Notes under the pieces: generated by a model | Told to the model about the DNA's origin: nothing | The model's input: the letters and a program-made list of their open reading frames with translations, nothing else | Databases searched by the model: none | Position numbers and translations under genes: made by a program | Assembly (NCBI GenBank): GCA_963920765.1 | Contig: OY987244.1 | Coordinates: 2,501 to 66,500 of the forward strand | Direction of reading: 5' to 3' | Origin: Ulota crispa | Taxonomy: Eukaryota; Streptophyta; Bryopsida; Orthotrichales; Orthotrichaceae | DNA length: 64,000 nt | Shown: piece after piece, positions 1-11,222 of the stretch | Position numbering within the stretch: position 1 is the stretch's first letter | Layout of the letters: every line of letters begins with the position of its first letter

Positions 1-372
1 AAATCCAAAAAGTCAACGCTTTAATAATTCAAAATTTGGACATCATTAGGAAAAAAAACATCGCCATTGGACTCAGAACGGTTGATTTAGTGGAGGTGGG
101 TCACCTCAAAACTTGATTCTGAAAAATGAGTTTCCCTAGTATACCCATGTAACCCTAAATCCTAAAAAATGTCAACGCCTTATCCAAAAAGTCAACGCTC
201 CTATATCTCTCAAACTATGATATTGTATCCAAACTTAGTCACACCGTTGGGCTTGCAACTATCAAAAATGGGGGGGGAGAGTAGATCACTTCAAAACTCA
301 ATTCTAAAATTTTCATTTGGAAGGGATATCCATGTAACTCCAAACCCTAAATCCTATACTAGTTTGTTCATC
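1..372. repeat. Tandem pair of a ~180-bp repeat
   Basis: The string TCCAAAAAGTCAACGCT recurs about 180 bp apart (near 4 and 184). Both units go on to a stretch reading like TCACxTCAAAACTxxATTCT, then ATCCATGTAAC and a CCCTAAATCCTA tail. The first unit is cut by the window edge or diverged at its start, and the second runs into the minisatellite. Plant satellites often have this period, but only two adjacent units plus one displaced piece (1811-1925) are visible, so calling it a satellite would be inference. Confidence 0.65.
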
Positions 373-1330
373 CAATAGCCTTTATTCATCCCTAAATTGA
401 TTTATTCATCCATACACTTGTATTCATCCAGCAGCATGTTATTTATCCATACATTGATTTATCCATCTAGCATCATGTTATTCATCCATATATTCAGTTA
501 TTCATCCATATACCCATTTGATCATCCATACATCCATTTATTCATCCATACAGCTCTTATTCATCCATCACACCATTTATTCATCTAGGAGCATGTTATT
601 CATCCAACAATCCTTTATTTGTTCAGGAACTCATTTATTTATCTATAAACTCATTTATTCATTCATGCACACATTTATTCATCCAATAGTCACTTATTTA
701 TCCATGTACACCTTTATTCATCCATACACCCATTTTTTCATCTATACATGCATTTGTTCATCTATACACATACTTATTCATCCAACAATTCATTATTCAT
801 CCATACACCCATTTGTTCATCCATACACCCATTCGTTCATCCATACACCCATTTGTTCATCCATACACCCATTTGTTCATCCATACACCCATTTGTTCAT
901 CCATGCACCCATTTGTTCATCCATGCACCCATTTGTTCATCCATGCATCCATTTGTTCATCCATACACCTATTTGTTCATTCATACACCCCTTATTCATC
1001 TATACACCTATTTATTCATCCAACAGTTCATTATTCATCCAACATTTCATTATTCATCCATACACCCATTTGTTCATCCATACACCCTTTATTCATCCAT
1101 ACATCCTTTATTTATCCATACACCCATTTGTTCATCTAAACACCGCTTATTCATCCATACACCCACTTGTTCATCCATACACCCTTCATTCATCCATACA
1201 TCCTTTATTTATCCATACATCCTTTACTTATCCATACACCCATTTGTTCATCTATACACTCATTTGTTCATCCATATACCCATTTAATGATCCTTATATC
1301 TATTTATTCATCAAACCTCCACTTCCTTTT
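366..1330. repeat. 20-bp minisatellite, unit CCATACACCCATTTGTTCAT
   Basis: A head-to-tail array of 20-bp units is most regular at about 800-980, where at least eight units are nearly identical (changes such as ATACACCC to ATGCACCC). Both flanks are degenerate, with the TTCATCCA core persisting at irregular spacing. The unit has no stop codon in the forward frames, so 100-270-residue ORFs with a HPYTHLFIHTP-like repeat appear in several frames at once; these are by-products of the repeat and not genes. Sequences with a similar TTCATCCAxATGCACA flavour recur near 51.2-51.4 and 54.5-54.9 kb. Confidence 0.93.
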
Positions 1331-1669
1331 TGAAATGCCCAATTATTCATCCAAATATGAAATTATTCATCCAAATACACAATTATTTGCTCTAAATCCA
1401 CTTATTAATCTAAACCTCCATTTCTTACAACAAAAAATAGTCAAATTTGACGTAATCTCAAACTACATAAAACTAATAAAGCATATCCTAACCAAAACAA
1501 TTCTAAAATTCTACATCCTCCATGTCTAGGTAAAACTATGAAGAGAGCTAGAAACCCATTCTAGACTACTTGAACTGGGATAAGGTAACCTACAATAGTC
1601 AAAAATGAGGTGCCAATAGTTAGAAGTCAAAAGTCAAAATTCTAGTGTCAGATGTCAGGGAAGCAAGGG

Positions 1670-1800
1670 AGCCTGCGTTGAACTTGACGTGCATTCCTTT
1701 GTATCCAGACCAAAACTACGTGCATTTGCACGAGAGGTGACACACCGTTGTAACCCTTGTGTTAAAACAGTAACCTTGTACCCCCAAGATGCGCTGCATC
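1670..1800 (+). repeat. Diverged copy of the 50-kb-array hairpin module
   Basis: The segment has GTGCATTCCTTTGTA, then ACGTGCATTTGCACGAGAGG, GTGACACACCGTTGTAACCC and a TTGTACC tail, in the same order and spacing as the module repeated at 49.7-57.6 kb. It lies between the minisatellite and a displaced copy of the 180-bp repeat, so the module is dispersed and not confined to the array. Confidence 0.5.
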
Positions 1801-1810
1801 CACGCTCTTC

Positions 1811-1925
1811 ATTGCTATAGCACTTGCAATTATCAAAAATGGGGGGTAGGTCACTTCAAAACTCAACTCTAAAAATTTCATTTGGATGGAGTACCCATGT
1901 AACCCTAAACCCTAAACTCTAGTTT
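1811..1925. repeat. Third, displaced copy of the 180-bp repeat (3' half)
   Basis: The GCACTTGCAATTATCAAAAATGGGGGG stretch (first 20 bases diagnostic), then TCACTTCAAAACTCAACTCT and CCCATGTAACCCTAAACCCTAAA, matches 250-370 closely. The minisatellite sits between these two copies. Confidence 0.7.
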
Positions 1926-1929
1926 TCTT

Positions 1930-3660
1930 GATTGGAAAATATTGGCAATTTCATCCATTTTTTGATTTTAGCGTAATGGTAGTAATGTCAATTTAAAGTG
2001 AGATTTACGGTAGGAACACCCACAAGCATTAGTGTCCACATATTTGTCACATCTAAAATCTTGGAAAATCTGTGGAAGTAAATAGATGTAATTACAAGAA
2101 TGTACAACATGTGAACATGAACCACTTGTGTTGGGTGCAATCATGGTTGTCATATTGGACCGCCCCCCAACTCTTGCATGAAGAACATCCTTGTCAATTT
2201 TTGTTGAAAATCAACCACCCCTCCAACCATTGTTGCCGCGCATGACCCTTCTTCTGCCACACCCTCAACAACTCACCTCCCCGTCAATGACCCCATTAGT
2301 TTGTGCTGCAAGCAATCCCAGGTGAACCATATCTAGATCATGGACGTGCATTGGAGGGACGCTTTCAAAACAACTGAGGAGATGCTAAGGTGGACAAAAA
2401 TTGCAAGTTTCTATTTCTGCTAAAGGAAGGGGAAGTATTCTTCTTGACTTCCCGGCCATAATGGACTCCCCATCACTGCAATCAGATTATCTATTGCTTA
2501 AAAGCCATGGACATGACCCTCTGGAGCTCTTCTTTGGGATGGAAGGACTGCGACTTTGTGGGTAAGATTCAGGGGTATAGTGGTCAAATGTTGTGGTTCT
2601 CTTGCTTGCAATAGCTTGTGTTGGAGCGGAGCTTGCGAGCTACGCAAGTGGAGTGCCTAACAAGTGTAACCTTTTGGTCAAGCCTCCTCCCTCAATCTCC
2701 CCATGGTGATCAATTGCATAATCCGGGAAGAATGTATTCCACAACAAGGAATTGATCTTTGCACTAAAGCCTCAAGGGTCACCCTTGCTGAAGCACTCAC
2801 CCCACCCAAGAATGTATTGCATGTGCCTCCAGAAGAGGAAATTTTGCCATTGAGGATTCAACACTCTTGGAGATCAAAAAGTGCAAAGAGGTAGTTGTCT
2901 CTCACGCATCCATGCAACATTAGTGAGGTCCAAAATGAAGCATGCCCAAGGTTTAGTTGCACCACAATTTGTCACCAAAGGGTGCAAAATTTACTATACA
3001 AACTCCCATGTTGGCAACATCAATTTTGCATCAAATGCTAGCAATGTCGGCATTGCCAAATACATGGTGCACGGATGAAATCCTTGAGTCCTTGCATGCA
3101 CAGAATTGTAAACACCAACCACTCTCATCCAATGTAGGCAACCCCTTTCAAAAATCATTATTGCACCTTCTCTTGAAAGCACAAAAAACCCTTAATCACA
3201 CTCCCATGTTACTACCAAATCTGCTCTACCGCAACCTACCTACTACTATCAATAAGCGCTTGGGCCGCGCCACTCTCTTCCATTGAACCACGCCACTCTC
3301 TTGCATTGAACGCACCCAACCATTGGTGTGGCGCATCTCTTGTCATTTTACCAAAGAGACGATGCTAGAATAGAGTGGAATCACACGTCAACCCTTGAAT
3401 ACACTCATTCTTCTCCCAAGTTCCCCATTTGGCTCAAAAACATGTACGTTGTATATCTGCCCATGTATAAACAAAAATGGAAGACTAAGAAACAATTTGC
3501 AAACCCTGGCAATTGTTGCATATGGTTGAGGGAAGCATTAGTACAAAGTTTTCCAACTCCAAGGCAAAGCACAACATGGGAAGGCCTCCAAATACAAGCA
3601 AGACACCTTGTATTGGTCACATGTGCACTTTGTATCCTTTAGGGGTTAATCCACATGAAT
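1930..3660. other. Unassigned, moderately GC-rich stretch
   Basis: Base composition is richer in G and C than the following 3 kb, and several ORFs of 60-109 codons exist on both strands. None shows a recognisable domain, credible splice pairing or codon pattern. The stretch ends at a TTTAGGGGTTAAT motif (about 3640) resembling the terminal motif of the TTAACCCC elements described elsewhere. It may be remnants of an old element; I could not assign it. Confidence 0.4.
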
Positions 3661-6560
3661 GAATTTTGTAGTTAGTTCCTAAAAACCCTTCAAGGATTGA
3701 TACTTGGTAAGAAGGCACTTTCAATATATAGCAATTTTCAACAATTCAATCATGTGATATTTGGAAGGACATATGCATATCATATGCATATTTGGAAATA
3801 ATCTTAATGACAAAGCAAGTGTGACAAACAAACTATCCAAAGTTCTTATATGATTATCTAAAATAGGCATGATTGCTGCTTACAATAAGTTCAAAATTCA
3901 TACAAAACATGGAGAGATTTCCAAATGTTCAATGACAAGATAATACATAATGATATGAGTAATTCATTAACAGATAAATATGATTTTTTGAGTTGCATTG
4001 AGCATCCTTTTATAATTTCACATAAAGCATTTATGACTCATAAAAATTTCAATTGCAAAATCAATGTCCTCCCAAGCTTATTAAAATACCAATCACTTGA
4101 ATTCCAAAAACACAAACGTTTGAAAGTTTGAGTCTAGTTTTGTATAATTACCAATTGTCAAAAATCACAATTATTTGGTTGCCACCGAACTCTATAATTA
4201 TCTTGATCAACTTCAATGAGATAATCTCTCATTTGAGCCCCTAAAAATCCAATTCACAAAACAAATTGGTTACTTGTAACCGTAGACTTAAAAAAACCAT
4301 GTACTTTTAAAAATGTATTCTCTTAAAAAAAGTTATAATAGAACTTACACACATTTAGAACACATTTTACACAATTTGAGTATAATTTTATCCTTTTATA
4401 CAGAATTAGAAGGTTTTCTAAGCATACAATACTAGACATTTTTATTTACTAACAAAATAAATAAAAATTGATGAAACTAAAACTTGATAACTTGCAACCA
4501 AACATTGAGAAAGTTTAGAATTGAATCTTTGACTTTGTGGTTCAAAGATTCACTTGTTGTTTTCACTACATTACTCATTTTAACAATGCAAATTTTTTTG
4601 AACAACAAAGAGATTTTAAAAGAATATGTGCTAGTATCATAGTATGCTAAAGTTAGAATTAAGCTAAATAGGATTTACAAATCTTTGATTCCAAGGATGA
4701 CCCTAAAAAAAGAAGAACAATGGTACTTGTGAAAAGTACTTGATTTAGAAGATATCTTAGATTTTTGGAATACCAATTTAAGCTTTAATCTGTTTTTTTA
4801 AAATTAAAACCTTCTGATTTTTTGAAAGTGATTGATATTCAAATAAATTTAGATTTTTGGTTTTAAGTTACATAATAGCATATTTTGGTATAAAGATTGA
4901 CCACAATTTTAGAGTTTGATTTTTTGGATTCTAATATTAGAACCAAGCCCTTTTTGTAAATCTTTTAGTTTTCCTTAAAAAATGTCATTAGAATGTAAAA
5001 GTCATTTTTTGATTTAATGTATTGTGAATTGAATATGCAATACGTGATATCAAAGTGGATAATGAATTCACTAATTAATTAGATACTCACTTCCAAGAAT
5101 AGACTCTCTTCGAGATGCTCTAATGTCTACTTCTATAGGGCTCAGGTGCAACCCATTAAAATCTTCTTCATCTTCTTGTATAGTGTTTGATAAAAGGTTT
5201 GAGCACAACAATAGAATATCTTCCTGTTAATAAAAGTAAACAAGCTAAAATATTAGGAATCTTGAAATTTATATATCTTTTTTAGTGTATTAAGAAAAGT
5301 GAATTTTTTTTGCTATGCATTGCTCTAAAAACAAGCAATAATAAACCAATGAGCCAAATAATGATAGATATTGGTTTATGTACAAATTGGTTAACAAACT
5401 CTATTTATTCCAATTATCTCTTTGAATTTTTCACTTTCATAAAAGTAATTTATTCCAAATTTTATAAGATTTTATCAATAGAAAAAGAGGAAATATAAAA
5501 TCCATCTATTAGTGTAAAGATACAAGTGCCATACAGCACAATTATTAAATTGTAAAAGTAATTCTCTATATTTTTTATCATGAACTACTGAGACTTGAAC
5601 ACCTTACACTTGAGTATTGGTTTAGGATTCTCTACTATGACTTTTTTTGAAGTGTCATTTTTAATACTATGTACTCAAATTGTAAATTCAAAGATATTTT
5701 TATGGACATTTCTTTATCATTTGATAAAGTATAAGTCTTTACTCTCCATTCTAGATAATTTCTAGGTTGAACCACTAAGCATTGAATTGGGTTCAGATGC
5801 CTTGAATCAAGCATTCCTTTCATGCAAAATGTGATACTTGGAAAATTGTCAAGTGGTGATGTTGTTGTGTCCTGTCATAATAATCACATACAATTGTATG
5901 TAAATTCTTTTATCAATAGATGACTTGTTCAAACAAGAATATTTAAATAAAGATAAGCAAGTCCCCTACTACTTAAACATATGTTCCATAATCATTTTAG
6001 TAAGTTCATACTAGTTGTTCATAGAAATTTCAACCCAAAATAATCAACTCTACACAATATATAAAACTCAATTAGTTCTTGTGTTTCAAGTGATTTCAAA
6101 TGCACATTGGATAATTATTTGCACACCAAGCATTAGCAAATAGATAAACATACTTTACAAGGCATTGTCAATGTGCTACTTTATTTTTCATAGGCACTAA
6201 TAATAGAGAAAAGTAGAATAGTAACAAAAAAAAATTTAGAAAATAAAACCTTACATTTATTGTGGAGTGTATGGAGTTGTATTTCTTAAGTAACATGCGT
6301 TACCTCTATAAAGTTGAGCCTAAATGAGCTCAAAAAAGGATAAAATATGTATGAAATCAAGAGCTTCTTCTACCCACCACTACCACTTGTTATGGCCTCC
6401 ATTTTATGTTGAGACTAACATGAAATCTTTTACATAATTATCCAAATTTTTGTCAATAGCACTTTGAACACCGTTTTATGGCTACCTCATGCAACTGTGC
6501 ATTAAGGCAATTTACATTTTATGAAGTACTTTTCTTAAAATGTCAAATATAAATAGTTAA
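3660..6560. other. AT-rich intergenic sequence, nothing recognised
   Basis: Low-complexity A/T-rich sequence with no ORF above 70 codons, no clear terminal repeats and no exon-like segment. It lies downstream of the last recognised protease exon on the minus strand, so a 3' UTR and polyadenylation region could be here, but no site can be fixed. Confidence 0.4.
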
Positions 6561-6572
6561 CATTCTCAATTA

Positions 6573-7466
6573 ACCCCTAAATGCCCAATGTACCAAATTT
6601 TAGTGTCCAAAAAATTTCAAGAAACTTTGAAACTATGTGCAAGGCGCAAATTTGAATATTTTTAGTTTTTTTTACTAGAGAAGTTCGGAGTTAAAGGTAG
6701 CTTTAGCGTTCAATTTTAGTTTCCTCCATATCTTATTCCAATTTTGTTTTGGTGGAAGCTAAATTGCAAGTATATGTTTTGTATCATGCATAGTGTCACA
6801 AAGCCTATGACAAGTTGCCACATTGAGAAAACAGATATCAAGTTGAGAAAAAAGTGAAGATTTCCCATGAGCACTCCCTTGGGTAGCAAGGGCCTGTTTA
6901 CTGAAATTGTGTCATTCAACAAAATCTAAAAGTACATTTGGACTAATTTCACTTGGAATGTCTTTGTTATAAAAATCAGCACTCATCCACCGCCAAATTT
7001 CCTTTCTTTCTTAATTACTAATGATCAATAATTAAAGCTTAAAAACTTATTAACATTAGGGATTTGTGCTTTGACCATTGCGTTGCAAGCTCATTTGTGA
7101 AACTGTGGTCATGAAATTGGAAGGGTTGCCATTAGTTTTCAAGCAATGATAAACACTAAAGCATTCTAAGTGGTTGTTTTCCAATTTTGTATCCAAAAGT
7201 TACCAGTTTGTTTAAGATGTTTTGGACAGCTCCATAAAAAGAAAGAAATTCCACACTCATCCACATTTAGTCACAAGTATCTTAAAATCTGCATGGCCAT
7301 TTTGGATTTATTTAGTAGCCCCATCTAGAAGCCTTGAAGTTTAAGATTTTATGGTTATAGTTTTACTTTGGTGTGTAATAATGATCATGCAAGGACAATT
7401 TAGAAACTTCAAAACTGCCTTACAGAAACAAGAACAGCACCCTTGGGCATTTAGGAGTTAAATTTG
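6573..7466. repeat. Inverted pair of TTAACCCCTAAATGCCC-type ends around the last protease exon
   Basis: TTAACCCCTAAATGCCC at 6573 is mirrored by GGGCATTTAGGAGTTAA near 7446-7462, each next to a TTA. The same terminal motif bounds other small elements in this window (10974-11222, 46168-46912, 49875-50799). The pair encloses the terminal protease exon, so the two ends more likely belong to two separate element copies than to one element carrying the exon. Confidence 0.4.
6716..6900 (-). CDS. Aspartyl protease terminal exon
   Basis: The acceptor is ACACAATTTCAG and the exon runs 2 nt plus 61 codons to a TAA stop (GGAGGAAACTAA). The product has LLPKGVLMGN (the family's IPPEGYLI-type segment), FLNLISVFS, LVIGFVT (the ILGD-type strand), then IYLQFSFHQNKIGIRYGGN, matching the family's terminal YDxxxxxIGW block. 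The final disulfide Cys of many relatives is absent. The start phase does not match the end of exon 8681-8794, implying an unfound exon between them. Confidence 0.78.
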
Positions 7467-7899
7467 ACTTTTGATGAATTGTTGACAATGGATAGTTGAG
7501 AAACTTTCTACATTTATTTAATTCTTTGATTATGCCTTCAGTGATATCAACACATATTTATTAAAATTAGATAGATACTCCTTGGCTCATTTTATATGCT
7601 CCAATGGCAAGAACAATGTAAAATTTGCCTCTTTTTATTTCCAATTAACCCTCAAAGGAACTTTGTAAAAAGATTGTATAGGTAGTATGGATATTGTATT
7701 CACAATGAATATGTAATAACTTTAAAACCATACACCATCTAAATGAAAAATCTTTCTATTGACTTTACAATGTTCACCAATATAAATCTAGGTGTTTATA
7801 ACTTATTCATATAGCATACACATTAACCCATCAATGCAGAGGCGGATGATTAATTGTCTGTTGGCTTTGAAAAACCATTATGTACAAGAGAAAAAAGTC

Positions 7900-8085
7900 A
7901 TTTGTTATTTGATTTTTTTTCAAATGTGATCATAAACACATGGTCCATCATGGAAGGCAAAAATTAATCTCATCAAACACACTCATATTTGTAAAATTGT
8001 GACAAGATGTTTATTATCATACTGCCCTTCTTGCAATTTTTATGAGGCCAACATGTATTGCTGACTTTTGTAGCTTTTAGGAACA
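7900..8085 (-). repeat. Dispersed repeat shared with 15870-16070
   Basis: Read on the minus strand, this segment (GGCCTCATAAAAATTGCAAG, then CAATTTTACAAATATGAGTG, then TTCCATGATGGACCATGTGT) matches the plus strand at 15870-16070 with the blocks in the same order. Both copies lie in introns of the protease locus in opposite orientation. Confidence 0.7.
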
Positions 8086-8680
8086 ATAGTACAAGCTAGG
8101 CACCTACCAAAGCACTATAGTTCTATAGGGCAAGATAGGCCACGGTTGTAAGTCCAAGGATTAAGGGATAAACATGCTTAGATGTGTTTGGTTTTTACTT
8201 GTTTACCATTATTTATTTATAGTTTACATAGCAATGAAAACCAGTAAATGTATAACAACAAGAATTCTTTTAGAAAACATCCAATGGAATATGACTTTGA
8301 AGGCATCTAATAGAGCTATTTGCAAGTTTGTGGTTTTCTAAACTTTAACAATTGCTTAAATGGTACATACGATACAATAACTAGCATCAAGAAAGTAGAG
8401 CATATGATCTTTACAATTGTTAGGTCCTATTCATCAAAATCTAAAAAGTTGCCTAAAGACCATATGTAGGACAATCTATAATCTTAGCAAATAAAAATAT
8501 TTGACGATCTTGAAAGTTAAGAAATCATTCCTAGAATTTTGCAATGAAAGATATCTCACTATTGCAAGGCTCTTTTTGCCACTTATTGCCCTTTTAGATG
8601 TTTAAGAAATAGTTTGAGATTCCCCAAAAAGTAACTCTTATACATTCTAGAACAAATAAAATTTGTAAGTATGTATGTAC

Positions 8681-8794
8681 CTTGGGGGCCAAATAACATT
8701 GTCTGCGATCTGATTCTTGAAAATTCCATTCAGTCTCGATCAAAGTATATCCTTTCTCCTTTGCATGAACATGAAGCTGCTTCCAAATGTTTGA
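8681..8794 (-). CDS. Aspartyl protease exon 6 (CYLAPK exon)
   Basis: A 38-codon exon in phase 0 at both ends, with donor CCCCAAG|GTACAT. The product includes LHVHAKEKGYTLIETEWNF and RRQCYLAPK. The position corresponds to the segment before and around the family's conserved Cys (LPxCW region) in the C-terminal lobe. The acceptor is uncertain: AAG at 8795 was chosen, and two other in-phase AGs lie 12 and 15 bases further in. Confidence 0.68.
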
Positions 8795-8926
8795 CTTACA
8801 TGTCAATTTGGAATATGTCACAAGACAAAGTGTAACGGTAACATAAAGGCACTTGTAATTTAGGGTTTAGGATTTAGGGTTTAAATTTTTTTATTCTATT
8901 TATATCAAATTCATAATAAATAAAGT

Positions 8927-9336
8927 GAATTGGTAAGGGTACACCCTAGGTTTGATATATGCACACCCCCTAGGAGGTAAATATTAGATTTTTACCATCA
9001 AAAAGCTGAATCTAAAAATCTTGAATTTAAATTTGGACTTAGAGACCTTGATTTTTAGTCTAGAATTAGAAATGAGTTTACAATTGAATAACACCCAATG
9101 AAAATGCTTAAGCTTTTTGACAAACAAAATCAAAAGTAATATTTTCCTCCTTAGCAAAGCTTTTTCATTAGGTGTTGTTCTATTGTAACCTCCAATATGG
9201 TTGTAGACTAAATCAAGGTTTCTGAGTCCAAATCTGAATTCAAAATTACTAGATTCATCTTTTTGATGGTAAAAATCTAAGATTTACCCTCGGGGGTGTG
9301 CACATATGAAACCCAGGGTGTGCCCTTATCAGTTCC
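8927..9336. mobile_element. Foldback MITE, copy 1 (TGCACACC family)
   Basis: Long imperfect inverted repeat. The left arm (GGTAAGGGTACACCCTAGGT, TATGCACACC, TTTTTACCATCAAAAAGCTG) is mirrored by the right arm (CTTTTTGATGGTAAAAATCT, GTGTGCACATATGAAACCC, GGGTGTGCCCTTATC). The middle carries AACACCCAATGAAAATGCTT and its inverse GCTTTTTCATTAGGTGTTGTT, so nearly the whole element folds. It has no coding capacity and sits in the intron between protease exons 5 and 6. Two relatives are at 36818-37220 and 40487-40746. No clear target duplication is readable here. Confidence 0.88.
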
Positions 9337-9416
9337 CCAAATTAATAAACTTTATTATCATTTCAACAAGCTTTGAATCTCATTATATAAAAGATAAAGA
9401 CAATGAAAGAATGTAC

Positions 9417-9570
9417 TTTCATAGAAACTTCATCATGGAACCAATCATCCAGACGTGTCATCTCGCTTCCGGTATCAAGGGCAAGAGGTAGACCACTTGT
9501 TGTAGGAGAGTAATAAGTTTTGCCGTCAAAAATAATATAGCTTAGTGTGGCATAAGTTGCACAATCAAAC
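9417..9570 (-). CDS. Aspartyl protease exon 5 (second catalytic Asp)
   Basis: The acceptor is TTTTTTTTGTAGAGTGCAG; one carried base plus 51 codons run to a donor ATGAAA|GTACAT. The product reads IIFDGKTYYSPTTSGLPLAL then DTGSEMTRLDDWFHDEVSM. In the ASP1/APCB1 group this position is FGGK...VVFDSGSSYTY...AY, so DTGS here is the second active-site triad. Asp and Gly are intact, with Thr replacing the usual Ser between them. Confidence 0.82.
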
Positions 9571-10369
9571 CTGCACTCTACAAAAAAAATAGCCTTCTTC
9601 AATGATGCTTGGACAAGGTCAATGCTCCAAGTGAAGAAAAAAAAGTTGACCATATTCAAGTATTGACAATAAAAAGAGGTTTCATTCAACTAGACCTAAA
9701 ACATAAAGATAGAAAGGAGATCTTGACATTATCCAAACTTTTCTCTTACAAAAGTGAGCTTATTCAAGCATCACTATAATTTGGGTGAAACATATAATAA
9801 CAAGAGCTACTTAAAGATTAACTCTTACTGTTTTTTTGACAAGTTTTCACAAAATCTATATAAAAACAATGACTCTTTTCTGAAATTATGAGAAACAATT
9901 ATAATGTATTGTTTTTCTACTTTTAAAAATGGTTTATAACAACAATTTGAATGGATTCTTGTTTCAATGCTAAACATCAAGAGGACTAATATACAACTTC
10001 TAACAAGTCCTTTACATTTTTTTATTAGGATGCTCAAATTGTTGAGTAAGATACCCTTTGACTGAAATTGACCAAGCTTTGAACTAAACATATTGTAATT
10101 GATAACATTGAGTAAATTTAAGCTTGATATAAATGAAATTGATGATGTCATTGAATTAAATATTATACCAAAATATCCACAAAAGACTCAATTAAAGACC
10201 TCAAAATGTTGCCAATAGCTCCTGATTTTTTTGTGGTATGTTGTAAACCATTTGTAATAAAATATGTTTTCATGATCATGGGAATTACATAGTTTTTTAA
10301 ATGGAATGAAACCAAAATCAATGGACTAAGTCATAGATCATTCCAAAATATTGTTTCCAAATAACTCAC

Positions 10370-10642
10370 CCTTCAGTGTTTGCTAGCTCAGCCCAACCAA
10401 AATGGTTTACACCAAACTTCTCTTGAAAATTAACACCAATAGTAACATAACCAATGTCAATTCTTGACAATAATAGTTGTCTTGACTTTGGTTGTCCTAT
10501 ACAAATCCCAATTCTTCTATTGGTTATAAGCTTTGATTTCATCCATTCACTTATGATTGTACTCTTACAAGTACCCAAACCAATGACTCCATCATCAATA
10601 CGTGATTTTATTTTTAAAGCAACAGTTTCTTCAGTTATGCAC
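10370..10642 (-). CDS. Aspartyl protease exon 4 (DDGVIGLG exon)
   Basis: A textbook exon: acceptor GTTGGATTTTCAG, 273 nt open throughout, donor GAAGG|GTGAGT. It starts one base into a codon, exactly completing the GG left by exon 3 to give VLG-CITEE, the family's FGCG position. Then come DDGVIGLG, STIISEWMKSKLITNRR (the SxxSQLxxxGLIxN helix) and ICIGQPKSRQLLLSRIDIGY (the GHCL...LFFGDD strand pair). No stops or frame breaks are seen. Confidence 0.85.
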
Positions 10643-10973
10643 CTGAAAATCCAACAAACATAAAAGGACTTAATTAATTAACTAAAACCATAGCATTGGT
10701 TATAAAGCTCAAATGTGAAGCGTATAACAAGTGTCCTTGTTTTGAAATCATTATTTTATAAAAGCAATTTTTAGATCATTAGCATGTTTCCTAAAATACA
10801 AGGTCCATCTCTATAATTGATTCCATTAAGGGAATTCCCCATACATGCCACTCATCTTGGATGCTAAATAATATATTTTCAACGTGCTAGGAACCAATAT
10901 TCTATGAAAAAAATTACAAAAGGTTAACATTGCATATGTAAACAATGATTTATTTTATATAGAAGGCTTGGGA

Positions 10974-11222
10974 TTAACCCCTAAGCATCACAACAAAGGT
11001 TTTTGGATCCGGACTTTGATAACACCTTAATCATCAAACTTTGTAATCTTCATATCTGTATGGTGGATTTCTACACAAACTATAGATTTGCACTTGTCAA
11101 GAAGTTGCCAACAAATATCTAGGATGGACATTTTAGTTGTTGCTTACACTCCAAGTTATTCCATTTTGTTTAGGATGCTCTCCCAAGCATGATGTTTTGT
11201 TTGTGACGCTTAAGGATTAAAC
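10974..11222. mobile_element. Short MITE with TTA-flanked terminal inverted repeats
   Basis: The left end TTAACCCCTAAGCATCACAA is mirrored by TTTGTGACGCTTAAGGATTAA at the right, about 20 bp with few mismatches. TTA flanks both ends, consistent with the 3-bp TTA duplication of PIF/Harbinger-type elements. The interior has no ORF. It lies in the intron between protease exons 3 and 4. Confidence 0.65.

Noticed and set aside
518-1333. 271-residue ORF rich in HPYTHLFIHTP-type repeats, with open frames in parallel
   Set aside because: It is the translation of a 20-bp minisatellite lacking stops in any forward frame; three frames are open at once and unit degeneracy does not respect codons.
3328-3642. 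104-residue plus-strand ORF
   Set aside because: Overlapped by a 71-residue ORF on the other strand; no domain, no splice pairing and no repeat-independent support.
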